The translations under genes were made by a program, and so were the position numbers. A model generated the notes under the pieces. That model searched no databases. It saw nothing but the letters and a program-made list of their open reading frames with translations, and was not told the DNA's origin. From M3007 sp044230315 (GTDB taxonomy: Bacteria; Bacteroidota; Bacteroidia; Chitinophagales; Saprospiraceae): a stretch of DNA of 64,000 nt. Position 1 is the first letter of the stretch; every line of letters starts with the position of its first letter. The stretch is from the NCBI GenBank assembly GCA_044230315.1, contig JBGARJ010000018.1, positions 40,331-104,330 on the forward strand, written 5' to 3'. Shown here one piece after another: positions 16,101 through 24,907 of the stretch.

Positions 16101-19100
16101 ACCAGGTTCTGATCTTGATGTTCTTGAACCAAACCGGGTCGCCGTGGTCCTGGAGGGCGATCTTCCCTTTGCGCGCCAGGCCGAAGCCGGGCATATCTTT
16201 GAACTTGCTGCCGGCGATCAGTTTTGGCCAATCGGGTGCATTGCGGTCGTAGGCCACCACCTTTCGGTTGTTGAGCCAGTGTTCCACTTTTCCGCCCCTG
16301 CTCACAATGCGCACATGGTTCCATTGTCCGGCGGGCTTAACGGTTTCGTATGAGCAGGAGATGAGATCGTACAAATCGCCGGCGCGGTGTTTGGGGATGC
16401 GCGCATCCGGGTGGCAGGAATTATCGAGCACCTGCATTTCCGGGCCGGTGTTCCAGACGTATTCATGTTGGCCGGGGTCTTCTACGATGTAGTAGATGAT
16501 ACCGGAGTTGCCGCAGCGGCCGATCTTCCAGTCGAGTTGCAGTTCAAAATCCTGGTATTCGGCGGCGCTGACGATATCGCCGCCTTCGCGTTGCTGCCAT
16601 TCCCCTTCGGCTTTTGGTTTGGCGTCGAGGTGGATGGCATTGTCGTCGATCACCCAGGCTGAACCGACGGTGGTTTTGCCGTACTTGTGCCAGCCGTCGA
16701 GCGAGCGGCCGTTGAACAGCAATTGCCAACCTTCATCTTTTTCTTTGACGCTCAGTTCGTTGTCTCCGGCCATGGGGAATACCGGATGCGCGGCTACCTG
16801 GCCGGTGTTCCCCGTTGGGATGGCGTTCATGGTGTACCAGGCTTCGGAGCTCCAGAGTTCATGCCCGAGGTCGCTGAGCGGCAGTTGGTGGAGTCGCAGG
16901 TACACCACGTGGCCGGCCTGGATGCCGGGGATTTCCAGAAAGACCTTTTTCCGATCGGAGCTGACGGTGGCGGAGCGAACCGGGAGCGCCGTTTCGTCCA
17001 TTTTGGGGCCGCCGTAGTTGTTGGTGGGTTGGTACCACCATTGCCGTACTTCATACTGGGTGGGCTCCCAACCGTCGCCTTCGCGCAGCGGCTCGGTGAA
17101 TTCGATTTCCAGGCCGTTCGTTTTGGCGCGTACAGCCAGCATATCGAAGGTGGACTGGCCGTTGTACTGCAGGCGCTGGAGGCCGTACCAAAATTTGTCG
17201 GGTTGTCCCCAATTGCCGGGGTTGCCGATCATGCCGATGTACAGGGCGCCGTCGGGGCCCCACACGAGGCGGTTGGTGCCGCCTTCGAGGCCCTGGGTGA
17301 ACCGGAAGACGCAGCCCTGGTATTCGCCACCCACTTTTTCTATGAATTCCCGCTGCAAACCGCCGTAACACACATCGCCGTGGATCAACTGGCCTTTGTA
17401 CGGCCCGTCGGGCACCGCCGCCGGCTGTGTGGGCGAATTGCCGATTTCGTCCTGCGGCAGCCATACCACCGGCGCTTGCACCGGCAACAGGGCCACGGCA
17501 AAACTATCCACGGCGTAGGAGCCGAAAAAAGCGTCGGGTTTGACGTGCAGGATCTTGGACGCCGGCAACCAGTCGCCCTGGTTGTCGGCTACAAACAGGT
17601 CCCCCTCGGGACCAAGGCCGATGCCATTGGGCGTGCGCAGGCCCCGGGCGACGAATTGCATGCTGCCGTCGGCCCGGCTGATCTGCACGACTTTGCCGCG
17701 GTCGGGGATTTGCGGGCGGGCGCTGGCGCCGCCGGGCATAATGGCGATAGCCAGCGTGGCGTAGAAATAGTCGTCTTTATAGGCCAGGCCAAAGGCAAAT
17801 TCGTGGAAGTTGGCCGATACCTTCCAGCCTTTGGCAAAACATTGATACTCATCGATGATGTCGTCGCCGTTGGTGTCGATGAGTTTAGTCAGTTCCTGTT
17901 TTTGCAAAACGTAAATGGTGTCGTCCACTACTTTGAGGCCGAGGGGTTCGGCCAGGCCCTGAGCGATCCGCTTGACCTTGATTTTCTTCGGGTCGCCGCT
18001 TGGTACGTTCTCCAACAGGTAAACACCGCCCATCGCATCCCAGGTACTGACCACCAGCCGGCCGTCGCTCAGGAAGTCCATGCCGGCTACTTTGGGCAGG
18101 AATCCTTCGGGCCGCGCTTGCGACAGGGTGTACGAGGGGTGAACGCCGGTCAGGGCGCAGCCGTCGCCGGGAATCCGGGAGTGCCGGTTGGCCATGTCGT
18201 GCAGGTCGGTATCGGTTTCCGAGCGCCGGTGGGCGAAATTGGCCGCGGGCACAACGGTAAATTCCGGGTTGCCGGGCCGGGCCCATTGGAGTTGGATGCC
18301 GCGCTCGCCCGCGCCCTGGAAATAGTCGACCCGCAGCGGGTGGTAGCCGGCGCGCAAGGCCACTTCCGCTTCTTTTGGCGCCATGCCGTGATTGCCGTCG
18401 TTGTCGAACAACAACTGCCCGTCGAGATATAGCCGGCCGCCATCATCGGAAGCAAACTGGAGGAGCGCATTGTCGTCTTTTTCCAGGTACAGGTACCCGG
18501 AAGCCGACAGGGCGAAGTTGGTCTGATAGTGGCCGAATGCCTGGTTGTCGATGTCGATATTGCCCATGATGGCCGTTTCCGCCGGTTTGGCGTTGAAGCG
18601 AACCCGGTCGAGGGTGCCCGGGTTGTCGCCCAATTCAAACAAGCGGACGAGCAAGCCCTGCGCCATATCGTTGTCGTGCACGCTGTTGTCGGATTTCAAC
18701 CACTTGCCCGCTGGGACTGCGGCGGCGGCCAGGGCAAGCGGCGTGGCCTGGGTCGCGCCTTCGCCGTCGTCCTTGCCGTCGTCGAGGCCGAGGATATAGG
18801 CGACCATGGCATTGGCGTCTTCGGGTGTCAACCCCGGATGCGCGCTCATGGCCGCGACACCCCATACGCCCGTGCCGCCTGCGATGACTTTTTTGGCGAG
18901 TTTATCGGTATTCTCCGGCGTGTTCAGGTAGCGTTCGGCGATTTGGGCATAGCCCGGCCCCACGGTCCTGACTTGCGGATTGTGGCACGTCCGGCAGTCG
19001 TTTTTAGCCATCAACCGCTCGCCGGGCGTCAGCGCGGCTGTAGCCTGGTCGCCGCTTTGTTGATATGGATTGGGGATCAAGGGGGTGTTGACAAACATCG

Positions 19101-19812
19101 TGACCAGCCGGGTCGGTTTGTTGTCATTTAGGGTCAGTTCGCCCTCGATATCGATAGCGAACAGCCCCTCAACGTTGCGGTTCGGTTCGGTTCGGGTGGT
19201 TCGCCAGGCGCCGTTGCTCTCCACGTTGGCGGGGTCGGCAATGGAGCTGGCATTGGTGAGTAGGGTCACCTGAGCACCTTCCGGTATGTTTTGTGTCGTG
19301 AAGGTGCGCGCAAAGCCGGGTTGACGGTCGCGTTCGAGATACTCCGGCTGTTCGTTGATGCGGATGCGCCGGCCGTCGGAGAGGATGAGGTCGTACATCA
19401 GTTCTGCATGGCCGTCTTTGGTATAGCGATGGCCTTTGTAGTCGGTAAGCGGTAGTTCGGCCTTGCCGTTGAGTGTTACTTTCCAGGGTTGGCGAAATGC
19501 ATTGACGAACCAGGCGCTACCCACCGACATCGGCTGTGGGCCATGGCGCATATTATACACGGCGCCTTCAAAATCGACGCCGCCGGACCAGGCTTTGTAC
19601 AAGGCGCAGGAATCGGTGTGGTAAGACACCCAGAGCTTGTCGTCGAGCGCGAAGGTAATCATGCGCGCCTGGGAGTCGAGCACCGAGCGGAACACCCAGG
19701 GGTCGTTGGGGCGCCCGGCAGGCATAACTGGGTGTTGTTGCCGGTTCGACCAGACGTACAGGCCGATCAGGGCGACGGCCAGGACAAGGTAGAAAGTACG
19801 GGAGGTAAACAT
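16099..19812 (-). CDS. Multidomain haem c / PA14 / sorbosone-dehydrogenase-like / DUF1080 protein
   Basis: A 1237-aa exported protein. It has an N-terminal signal anchor (LVLAVALIGLYVW), a beta-rich domain (about 40-255), and a cytochrome c domain with CRTCH near residues 270-275 and downstream candidate Met ligand region. A PA14-like domain follows (about 385-520, YLYLEKDDNALLQFASDDGG). Then comes a six-blade sugar-dehydrogenase/DUF7133-type propeller (about 555-880, GLRTPNGIGLGPEGDLFVADN), a linker, and a C-terminal DUF1080 (3-keto-disaccharide hydrolase, LamG-like) domain (about 1025-1237, WQLLFNGRSLDGW, CGNSGIIYY). Such fusions are known in Bacteroidota and Planctomycetota and are thought to act in oxidative sugar metabolism by keto-sugar cleavage. 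The exact substrate is unknown. It lies 94 bp downstream of the nucleoside transporter on the same strand. Confidence 0.85.
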   Translation of the reverse strand: MFTSRTFYLVLAVALIGLYVWSNRQQHPVMPAGRPNDPWVFRSVLDSQARMITFALDDKLWVSYHTDSCALYKAWSGGVDFEGAVYNMRHGPQPMSVGSAWFVNAFRQPWKVTLNGKAELPLTDYKGHRYTKDGHAELMYDLILSDGRRIRINEQPEYLERDRQPGFARTFTTQNIPEGAQVTLLTNASSIADPANVESNGAWRTTRTEPNRNVEGLFAIDIEGELTLNDNKPTRLVTMFVNTPLIPNPYQQSGDQATAALTPGERLMAKNDCRTCHNPQVRTVGPGYAQIAERYLNTPENTDKLAKKVIAGGTGVWGVAAMSAHPGLTPEDANAMVAYILGLDDGKDDGEGATQATPLALAAAAVPAGKWLKSDNSVHDNDMAQGLLVRLFELGDNPGTLDRVRFNAKPAETAIMGNIDIDNQAFGHYQTNFALSASGYLYLEKDDNALLQFASDDGGRLYLDGQLLFDNDGNHGMAPKEAEVALRAGYHPLRVDYFQGAGERGIQLQWARPGNPEFTVVPAANFAHRRSETDTDLHDMANRHSRIPGDGCALTGVHPSYTLSQARPEGFLPKVAGMDFLSDGRLVVSTWDAMGGVYLLENVPSGDPKKIKVKRIAQGLAEPLGLKVVDDTIYVLQKQELTKLIDTNGDDIIDEYQCFAKGWKVSANFHEFAFGLAYKDDYFYATLAIAIMPGGASARPQIPDRGKVVQISRADGSMQFVARGLRTPNGIGLGPEGDLFVADNQGDWLPASKILHVKPDAFFGSYAVDSFAVALLPVQAPVVWLPQDEIGNSPTQPAAVPDGPYKGQLIHGDVCYGGLQREFIEKVGGEYQGCVFRFTQGLEGGTNRLVWGPDGALYIGMIGNPGNWGQPDKFWYGLQRLQYNGQSTFDMLAVRAKTNGLEIEFTEPLREGDGWEPTQYEVRQWWYQPTNNYGGPKMDETALPVRSATVSSDRKKVFLEIPGIQAGHVVYLRLHQLPLSDLGHELWSSEAWYTMNAIPTGNTGQVAAHPVFPMAGDNELSVKEKDEGWQLLFNGRSLDGWHKYGKTTVGSAWVIDDNAIHLDAKPKAEGEWQQREGGDIVSAAEYQDFELQLDWKIGRCGNSGIIYYIVEDPGQHEYVWNTGPEMQVLDNSCHPDARIPKHRAGDLYDLISCSYETVKPAGQWNHVRIVSRGGKVEHWLNNRKVVAYDRNAPDWPKLIAGSKFKDMPGFGLARKGKIALQDHGDPVWFKNIKIRTW

Positions 19813-19906
19813 CAGAAGAACAGAAGGGAGGAAGATGAAACATTGGACGGGATATCCCCGTGTAGTTTGATATCCGGTAGCAGTTTCCCGTTGCGTTACA
19901 ACAGCG

Positions 19907-21205
19907 TTACAACAGCATCCCTGCGATAACTGCCGTCATGAAACACGCTACCGAACCGCCGATGAGCGCCCAGTAACCCAGTTCGGTGAGCGTTCTGCGC
20001 TGGTTGGGGGCCAGCGTGCCGATGCCGCCGATCTGGATGCCGATAGAGGCGAAATTCGAAAATCCGCACAAGGCATACAAGGCAATGATGACCGCCTTGG
20101 GACTCATGGTGATGGTTTTTTGAATTTCACCCAGCGCCCCGTAAGCCACAAATTCGTTGATCATGGTTTTCATACCCAGTAACTGGCCTACGATGGTGCA
20201 ATCGGCCCAGGGCGTGCCGAGCAACCAGGCCAGGGGGGCGAACACCAGCCCGAGCACGTAGGTAAACGTGAGACCGTCGAAGCGCCCGCCGGTGGCGGCC
20301 TGCACCTGAGTGTTGAGGCCAGTCCATTCACCCACGCTGTGCTGGAGGATCCAGTTGAGCATAAATACCAGCGAGGTGAATACAATGAGCATGGCGCCCA
20401 CGTTGACAGCCAGCCGGAGGCCGTCGGTGGTGCCGCGTGCAATGGCGTCGAGCAGGTTGTCGCCCACATGGGTGTCGGTATGGGCGAGTTTTTCCAGTTC
20501 TTGTTTTTCCGTTTCGGGGAACAGCATTTTGGCGCATACGATAGCCGCGGGGGCCGACATGATGGAGGCCGCCAGCAAATGCCGGGCAAACAGGAGCTGT
20601 TTCGCAGGATCGGAGCCGCCGAGAAAGCCGACATAAGCGGCAAATACGCCGCCGGCGATGGTAGCCATGCCGCCCGTCATGAGGCACATGACCTCGGAGC
20701 GCGACATGCCGGCGAGGTACGGCCGGATGATCAACGGCGCCTCCGTTTGGCCGATAAATACGTTGGCGGCGGCCGCAAGGCTTTCCGGACCGCTGAGGCC
20801 CATGCTGCGCGTGAGCACCCAGGCAATGCCGTATACGATTTTTTGCAAAATGCCGAAGTAGAACAAGACGGCCGACAAGGCGGAGTAAAACATTACGGTG
20901 GGCAGCACCCGGAAGGCGAAAATATAGCCGTAGCCTTTGTCGCCCGTAGCCAGGTCGCCAAACAGGAATTTGGCGCCGTTCTCCGACCACTGGATGATGT
21001 AGGTGAACACACTGGCAAACTGATCGAACGCCCAGCTCACCCCCGGCACCTTGAGTACCAGCAGGGCAAAAACCAGTTGTAGCGCGATGCCCGAGCCGAC
21101 CAGGCGCCAGTTGATGGCGCGGCGGTCGCGGCTGAGCAGGTAACAAATTCCGACCAGGCTGATTAAGCCCAAAATGCCGCGTCCGATGTTCATCAAAATA
21201 TCCAT
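19907..21205 (-). CDS. Concentrative (Na+/H+) nucleoside transporter, CNT/NupC family
   Basis: A 432-aa inner-membrane CNT-family nucleoside symporter. It has many hydrophobic segments and the family signatures GQTEAPLIIRPYL, MTGGMATIAGGVFAAYVGFLG, NEFVAYGAL and CGFSNFASIGIQIGGIG, with the C-terminal segment AGMLL. CNT proteins import nucleosides using a cation gradient. It is divergent from uridine kinase (204 bp apart), which traps imported pyrimidine nucleosides by phosphorylation, so the two form a salvage module. The start at 21205 gives the usual short N-terminal helix. Confidence 0.93.
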   Translation of the reverse strand: MDILMNIGRGILGLISLVGICYLLSRDRRAINWRLVGSGIALQLVFALLVLKVPGVSWAFDQFASVFTYIIQWSENGAKFLFGDLATGDKGYGYIFAFRVLPTVMFYSALSAVLFYFGILQKIVYGIAWVLTRSMGLSGPESLAAAANVFIGQTEAPLIIRPYLAGMSRSEVMCLMTGGMATIAGGVFAAYVGFLGGSDPAKQLLFARHLLAASIMSAPAAIVCAKMLFPETEKQELEKLAHTDTHVGDNLLDAIARGTTDGLRLAVNVGAMLIVFTSLVFMLNWILQHSVGEWTGLNTQVQAATGGRFDGLTFTYVLGLVFAPLAWLLGTPWADCTIVGQLLGMKTMINEFVAYGALGEIQKTITMSPKAVIIALYALCGFSNFASIGIQIGGIGTLAPNQRRTLTELGYWALIGGSVACFMTAVIAGMLL

Positions 21206-21257
21206 ACTGTGTTGTTTTGCAAAAAGCAGCGTTGAGACAGCGTGTTATAAGTGCGGC

Positions 21258-21287
21258 TAAATGTACGCCGCCGGGCGGGACTGCAAA
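21258..21287 (-). promoter_or_regulatory. Putative promoter for the CNT transporter
   Basis: On the minus strand TTTG (21287-21284), 18 nt, TACATTTA (21265-21258) approximates TTTG-N19-TAnnTTTG. The leader would be about 50 nt. Confidence 0.45.
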
Positions 21288-21409
21288 AATTTTTGCCCGA
21301 AACCCTAATTTCGCCGCTGCAATGATTTGCCGAAGCGCGAATCGCACACCGTTCAATTCCCGGCCGCTGGGTGCGGGATTTCACCAATGCTCAACCATCG
21401 CACACTGAA

Positions 21410-22024
21410 ATGAAACCCTACCTTATCGGCATTACCGGCGGCAGCGGCAGCGGCAAAACCACGTTTATCCGGCGGCTGCGCGAACAATTCACCCAGGAAC
21501 AGGTATGTATCATTTCACAGGACGACTACTACCTGCCCCGCGAGGCGCAACACACCGACGAGCGCGGCGAAAAGAATTTCGACCTGCCGCAATCGTTCGA
21601 TAAAAAGGCGTTCCGGCATGACCTGGAGCGGCTGCTTCGCGGCGAAACCGTCACGCGGCAGGAATATACCTTCAACAATCCCGAAGCCGCTCCTAAGACG
21701 CTGACCTTCTATCCGGCGCCCATCATCATCGTGGAAGGCTTGTTCGTGTTTCACTACAAAAAAATAGCGCCGCTGCTCGATTTGAAGGTTTTTATCAATG
21801 CCAAAGAAAACCTCAAAGTGATCCGGCGCATCTACCGCGACCAGGTGGAGCGCAATTACCCGATCGAAGACGTGCTGTACAAATACCAATACCACGTACT
21901 GCCGGCCTACGAGCAATTCATCCAGCCGTACAAAGAAGACGCCGACCTCGTGATCAACAACAACGCCCATTTCGAGCAAGGGCTGGCGGTGCTGACGGGC
22001 TTTTTGAAAAACAAATTGGCCTGA
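21410..22024 (+). CDS. udk: Uridine kinase
   Basis: A 204-aa uridine/cytidine kinase that phosphorylates uridine to UMP with ATP or GTP. It shows the P-loop GGSGSGKTTF near the N-terminus, the Walker-B-like IIIVEGLFVF, the nucleoside-binding SQDDYYLPR and DLPQSFD segments, and the lid RRIYRDQVERNYP. Length is normal for the family. The ATG at 21410 places the P-loop about ten residues in, as usual; the in-frame start at 21371 would add a tail with no similarity. It is divergent from the CNT transporter and first in an operon with the MFS carrier, whose start is 15 bp after its stop. Confidence 0.95.
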   Translation: MKPYLIGITGGSGSGKTTFIRRLREQFTQEQVCIISQDDYYLPREAQHTDERGEKNFDLPQSFDKKAFRHDLERLLRGETVTRQEYTFNNPEAAPKTLTFYPAPIIIVEGLFVFHYKKIAPLLDLKVFINAKENLKVIRRIYRDQVERNYPIEDVLYKYQYHVLPAYEQFIQPYKEDADLVINNNAHFEQGLAVLTGFLKNKLA

Positions 22025-22039
22025 ACCGTACCTTTGCGC

Positions 22040-23227
22040 ATGCACTCCTCCCCGCATCCCGGCGTTTCGGCCGAAACCCCTCTGTATACCCCGGCATTTT
22101 TGCTTCTTTGTCTGTCGCATGCCTTGTTTGCCGGCAGTTTCAATATGATGATCCCCGAACTGCCCGCCTACCTCACCTCGCTCGGCGGCGGCGAACACAA
22201 AGGGCTCATTATAGCCTTGTTCACGCTCACGGCCGGCGTTTCCCGGCCGTTCAGCGGCAAATTAGCCGATACCATCGGGCGTATCCCGGTCATGTACATT
22301 GGCGTGATCGCCTGCGTGGTGTGCGGGCTGCTGTACCCCGTACTGGCTTTTGTGCAGGGTTTCCTCGCCCTGCGTTTCTTTCACGGATTTTCCACGGGGT
22401 TCAAACCTACCGGCTCTTCAGCGTATGTGGCCGACATTGTGCCGGTACACCGGCGCGGCGAGGCGATGGGCATCCTCGGCATCTGCTTCAGCCTGGGCGT
22501 ATCGGCTTCGCCGCCTTTGGGCAGTTGGCTGGCACAAACCTGGGGCATCAACACGTTGTTTTACGCTTCCTCGGTTATCGCTGCGGGCTCTATGATCATC
22601 CTGTACAACATGCGCGAAACGCTGCCCGAAAAGCAGCGCTTTCACCCCCGCCTGTTGCGCGTGAGCAAGGAAGATGTGTACGATCCGTTGGTTATTCCCT
22701 CGGCGGTCGTCATGATTTTTTGCTACTTCAGTTACGGGGTGATCCTTACGCTGGCACCCGACCTGACCGATTCGGTTGGGGTGACCAACCGCGGCATGGT
22801 GTTTACCATTTTCACGCTGGCGAGTATTTCGACGCGCTTGTTTGCCGGTAAAATTTCAGACCGACTGGGCCGGGAGCCGGTGCTTCGGGTGTCGGCGCTG
22901 ATGATCGCCGTGGCCATGCTGGCTTTTGCCCGCGCGGCCACGCCGGCGGGCCTGTACCTGGCGTCCTTCCTGTTCGGCCTTGGCAACGGCATTTTTTCAC
23001 CGGCGATCAACGCCTGGACGGTCGACCTGGGCGATCCGCTGCGCAAAGGCCGCGCGATGGCCACCATGTATATTTCCCTGGAAATCGCGATTGGAGTAAG
23101 CGCGGCCGCTTCCGGATGGTATTTTGCCAACGACATGCACCGGATGCCCGCTGTTTTTTATTTTGCCGCTGCGATGAGCTTTTGCGGTTTTCTTTACCTG
23201 ATGATCCGACGAAAAAAACAACGATGA
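22040..23227 (+). CDS. MFS transporter
   Basis: A 395-aa major facilitator superfamily permease with about 12 transmembrane segments. The loop 2-3 motif appears as GKLADTIGRIPVMYIG, and its repeat in the second half as GKISDRLGREPVLRVS. The first half contains LRFFHGFSTGFKPTGSSAYVADIVP. The ATG at 22040 is preferred over an in-frame TTG at 22034. It is the second gene of the udk operon and overlaps the next start by 4 bp (ATGA). The substrate cannot be predicted; drug or metabolite efflux and sugar uptake are equally open, although the operon hints at nucleoside-related traffic. Confidence 0.9.
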   Translation: MHSSPHPGVSAETPLYTPAFLLLCLSHALFAGSFNMMIPELPAYLTSLGGGEHKGLIIALFTLTAGVSRPFSGKLADTIGRIPVMYIGVIACVVCGLLYPVLAFVQGFLALRFFHGFSTGFKPTGSSAYVADIVPVHRRGEAMGILGICFSLGVSASPPLGSWLAQTWGINTLFYASSVIAAGSMIILYNMRETLPEKQRFHPRLLRVSKEDVYDPLVIPSAVVMIFCYFSYGVILTLAPDLTDSVGVTNRGMVFTIFTLASISTRLFAGKISDRLGREPVLRVSALMIAVAMLAFARAATPAGLYLASFLFGLGNGIFSPAINAWTVDLGDPLRKGRAMATMYISLEIAIGVSAAASGWYFANDMHRMPAVFYFAAAMSFCGFLYLMIRRKKQR

Positions 23228-23520
23228 AAGCCACCAACCGCAGCCTTTGGTTTGCCATTCTGGCCTGCCTGGCCATGGGTTTTTTCGCCCGCTCGCCCCA
23301 CTTCGCCGACGGCTACGGCCTGATTACAATCGCCTTGTTTATTGCCACGCTCGCCCTGAGCGGAACCGGGCTGTGGTGGGGCCTGCAGGGTGCCCGCCAG
23401 CAGCGTACGTTGTGGTCGTGGCTGGCCCCGACCATCAACGCGTTTATTATGCTCGCTTTTCTGGCGTTTTTTGCCCTGCTGCTCCGGGCGATCAAGGGTG
23501 GGTGTTTCGGGTTACAGTGA
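23224..23520 (+). CDS. Small integral membrane protein of unknown function
   Basis: A 98-aa protein with three hydrophobic stretches: LWFAILACLAMGFF, GLITIALFIATLALSGTGLWWGL and TINAFIMLAFLAFFALLLRAI. The start codon overlaps the MFS stop (ATGA), which implies translational coupling and a role linked to the transporter or its operon. No family recognised. Its stop directly abuts the inverted repeat array beginning at 23521. Confidence 0.75.
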   Translation: MKATNRSLWFAILACLAMGFFARSPHFADGYGLITIALFIATLALSGTGLWWGLQGARQQRTLWSWLAPTINAFIMLAFLAFFALLLRAIKGGCFGLQ

Positions 23521-23910
23521 GGTTTCAGGGTTTCAGGGGGTTTCAAGGTTTCAGGGGGTTTCAAGGTTTCAGGGGTTTCAGGGTTTCAGGGGTTTCAGGG
23601 TTTCAGGGGGGTCGAAACAAGGGTTTGTATCAGGGTCAGAGGGTAGTTACCGAAACAATTGATCTGCCTTGCCTCTATAAAACCTTGGAACCTCGTGAAA
23701 CCCTGAAACCTTGAAACCTCGTGAAACCTTGAAACCTCGTGAAACCCTGAAACCTCGTGAAACCCTGAAACCTCGTGAAACCTTGAAACCCCCTGAAACC
23801 CTGAAACCCTGAAACCTCGTGAAACCCTGAAACCTCGTGAAACCCTGTAACCTCCTGAAACCTTGAAACCTCGTGAAACCTTGAAACCCCCTGAAACCCT
23901 GTAACCTTAC
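23521..23910. repeat. Inverted array of degenerate GGTTTCA repeats
   Basis: The left arm (23521-about 23611) holds ten direct copies of GGTTTCA with 8-10-nt spacing. The right arm (about 23686-23910) holds about 24 copies of the reverse complement, TGAAACC with two TGTAACC variants, often as an 18-nt double unit CCTCGTGAAACCCTGAAA. A roughly 74-bp non-repetitive centre includes GATCTGCCTT. A transcript could fold into a long imperfect hairpin. It fills the whole space between two convergent genes and would terminate or insulate both. It is not a CRISPR array: units are 8-10 nt with no spacers. Confidence 0.9.
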
Positions 23911-23918
23911 CCCCTGCG

Positions 23919-24845
23919 TCAATGGTATTCCAGCCGGAAGGCGGCGGTCCAATCGCCCGCAGCGGGGACGGTTTGGAGATTGTCGCCGCTTTGGAAGGCG
24001 TTGACGTTGCAAGTCATCGGCTCGAGGGCGATGCTTTGGCGGTCGGGTGGGGTAAACACCTGGAAAAACGGGAAAAGGCTTCGGCTCGCTGCCACGGCAA
24101 GCGAGTGGCCGCCGCCCTGCAGCGTCAGGTGGTAGAGCGGGTGGTCTTCCTGAACGAGAAAGCAATTGTCAATCTGGGTTTTGCCAAGCAAAACAGGCGA
24201 AGCGAACGCGGCATGCGGATGGCGGGCGCCGGTGGGGAGCATGCGGTCGTCCACCTCGATCATCGAGCAGAGGGGCAGCTGCATCCGGTGGTCGTCGGCA
24301 TTATCCGTCAGGCGAAAATACGGGTGCCATCCCAGACCAACGGGTATGGCCTCGCGGTGGCGGTTTTTGAGGAAAAAGGAAGCGTTGAACTCGTTTCGGT
24401 TGGTCATACCAAACGTGGCGTCCAGCACAAAAGGGAATGGGTACCAGGCATGTTGCCCGCGATAGTCGAGCCGGCAGGTGATCTCCGCACTTTCGGTCGT
24501 CAGTTCGATACGCACCACTTCGAAGGCCTCGTCGCGTACAAAACCGTGGATGGCGTTGTTGGAACCGGGGTGGTTGAGCGGAAAGGTATAATCATGCCCC
24601 AGCCAGCTGTAATGGCCGTCGCGCAGGCGGTTGGGAAAGGGAAACAGAATGGCGCTTTTGCCCCATTTGCCGGCCTCGAGCTCGTCGGGCGATTGGTAGC
24701 CGTCGAGCACGTTGGCGCCCTGAAAATGAATTTCCAACACCGTGGCACCGCGTTCGGGCACAATGCTGAAGCCGTCGCCGGTTTCCGGATGATGGAGGGT
24801 GTAGCGCCGGTATTTGCCGAAGGGAGTTTGTGTGAGTTCAAACAT
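23919..24845 (-). CDS. Aldose 1-epimerase family protein
   Basis: A 308-aa galactose-mutarotase-like enzyme that interconverts alpha and beta anomers of aldoses, probably cytoplasmic as no signal is seen. It has Asn72-Arg73 in LFPFPNRLRDG, catalytic His100 in NNAIHGFVRD, a second His in LGWHPYFRL and the catalytic base Glu in SIALEPMTCNVNAF. The ATG at 24845 gives a family-like N-terminus; the frame stays open to 25226 only because it overlaps the upstream gene in another frame. It lies downstream of the T9SS adhesin gene (62 bp) on the same strand, with the GGTTTCA array at its 3' end. Confidence 0.92.
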   Translation of the reverse strand: MFELTQTPFGKYRRYTLHHPETGDGFSIVPERGATVLEIHFQGANVLDGYQSPDELEAGKWGKSAILFPFPNRLRDGHYSWLGHDYTFPLNHPGSNNAIHGFVRDEAFEVVRIELTTESAEITCRLDYRGQHAWYPFPFVLDATFGMTNRNEFNASFFLKNRHREAIPVGLGWHPYFRLTDNADDHRMQLPLCSMIEVDDRMLPTGARHPHAAFASPVLLGKTQIDNCFLVQEDHPLYHLTLQGGGHSLAVAASRSLFPFFQVFTPPDRQSIALEPMTCNVNAFQSGDNLQTVPAAGDWTAAFRLEYH

Positions 24846-24907
24846 GGGTTGATGTATATAGTTGGTGATCCGGTTTCGGATAGGGATATAGGTGATTCGA
24901 AAGATAC

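Noticed and set aside
23521..23910. CRISPR array
   Set aside because: Units are only 8-10 nt, vary in sequence, have no unique spacers of constant length, and switch orientation in the middle. No cas genes are nearby.
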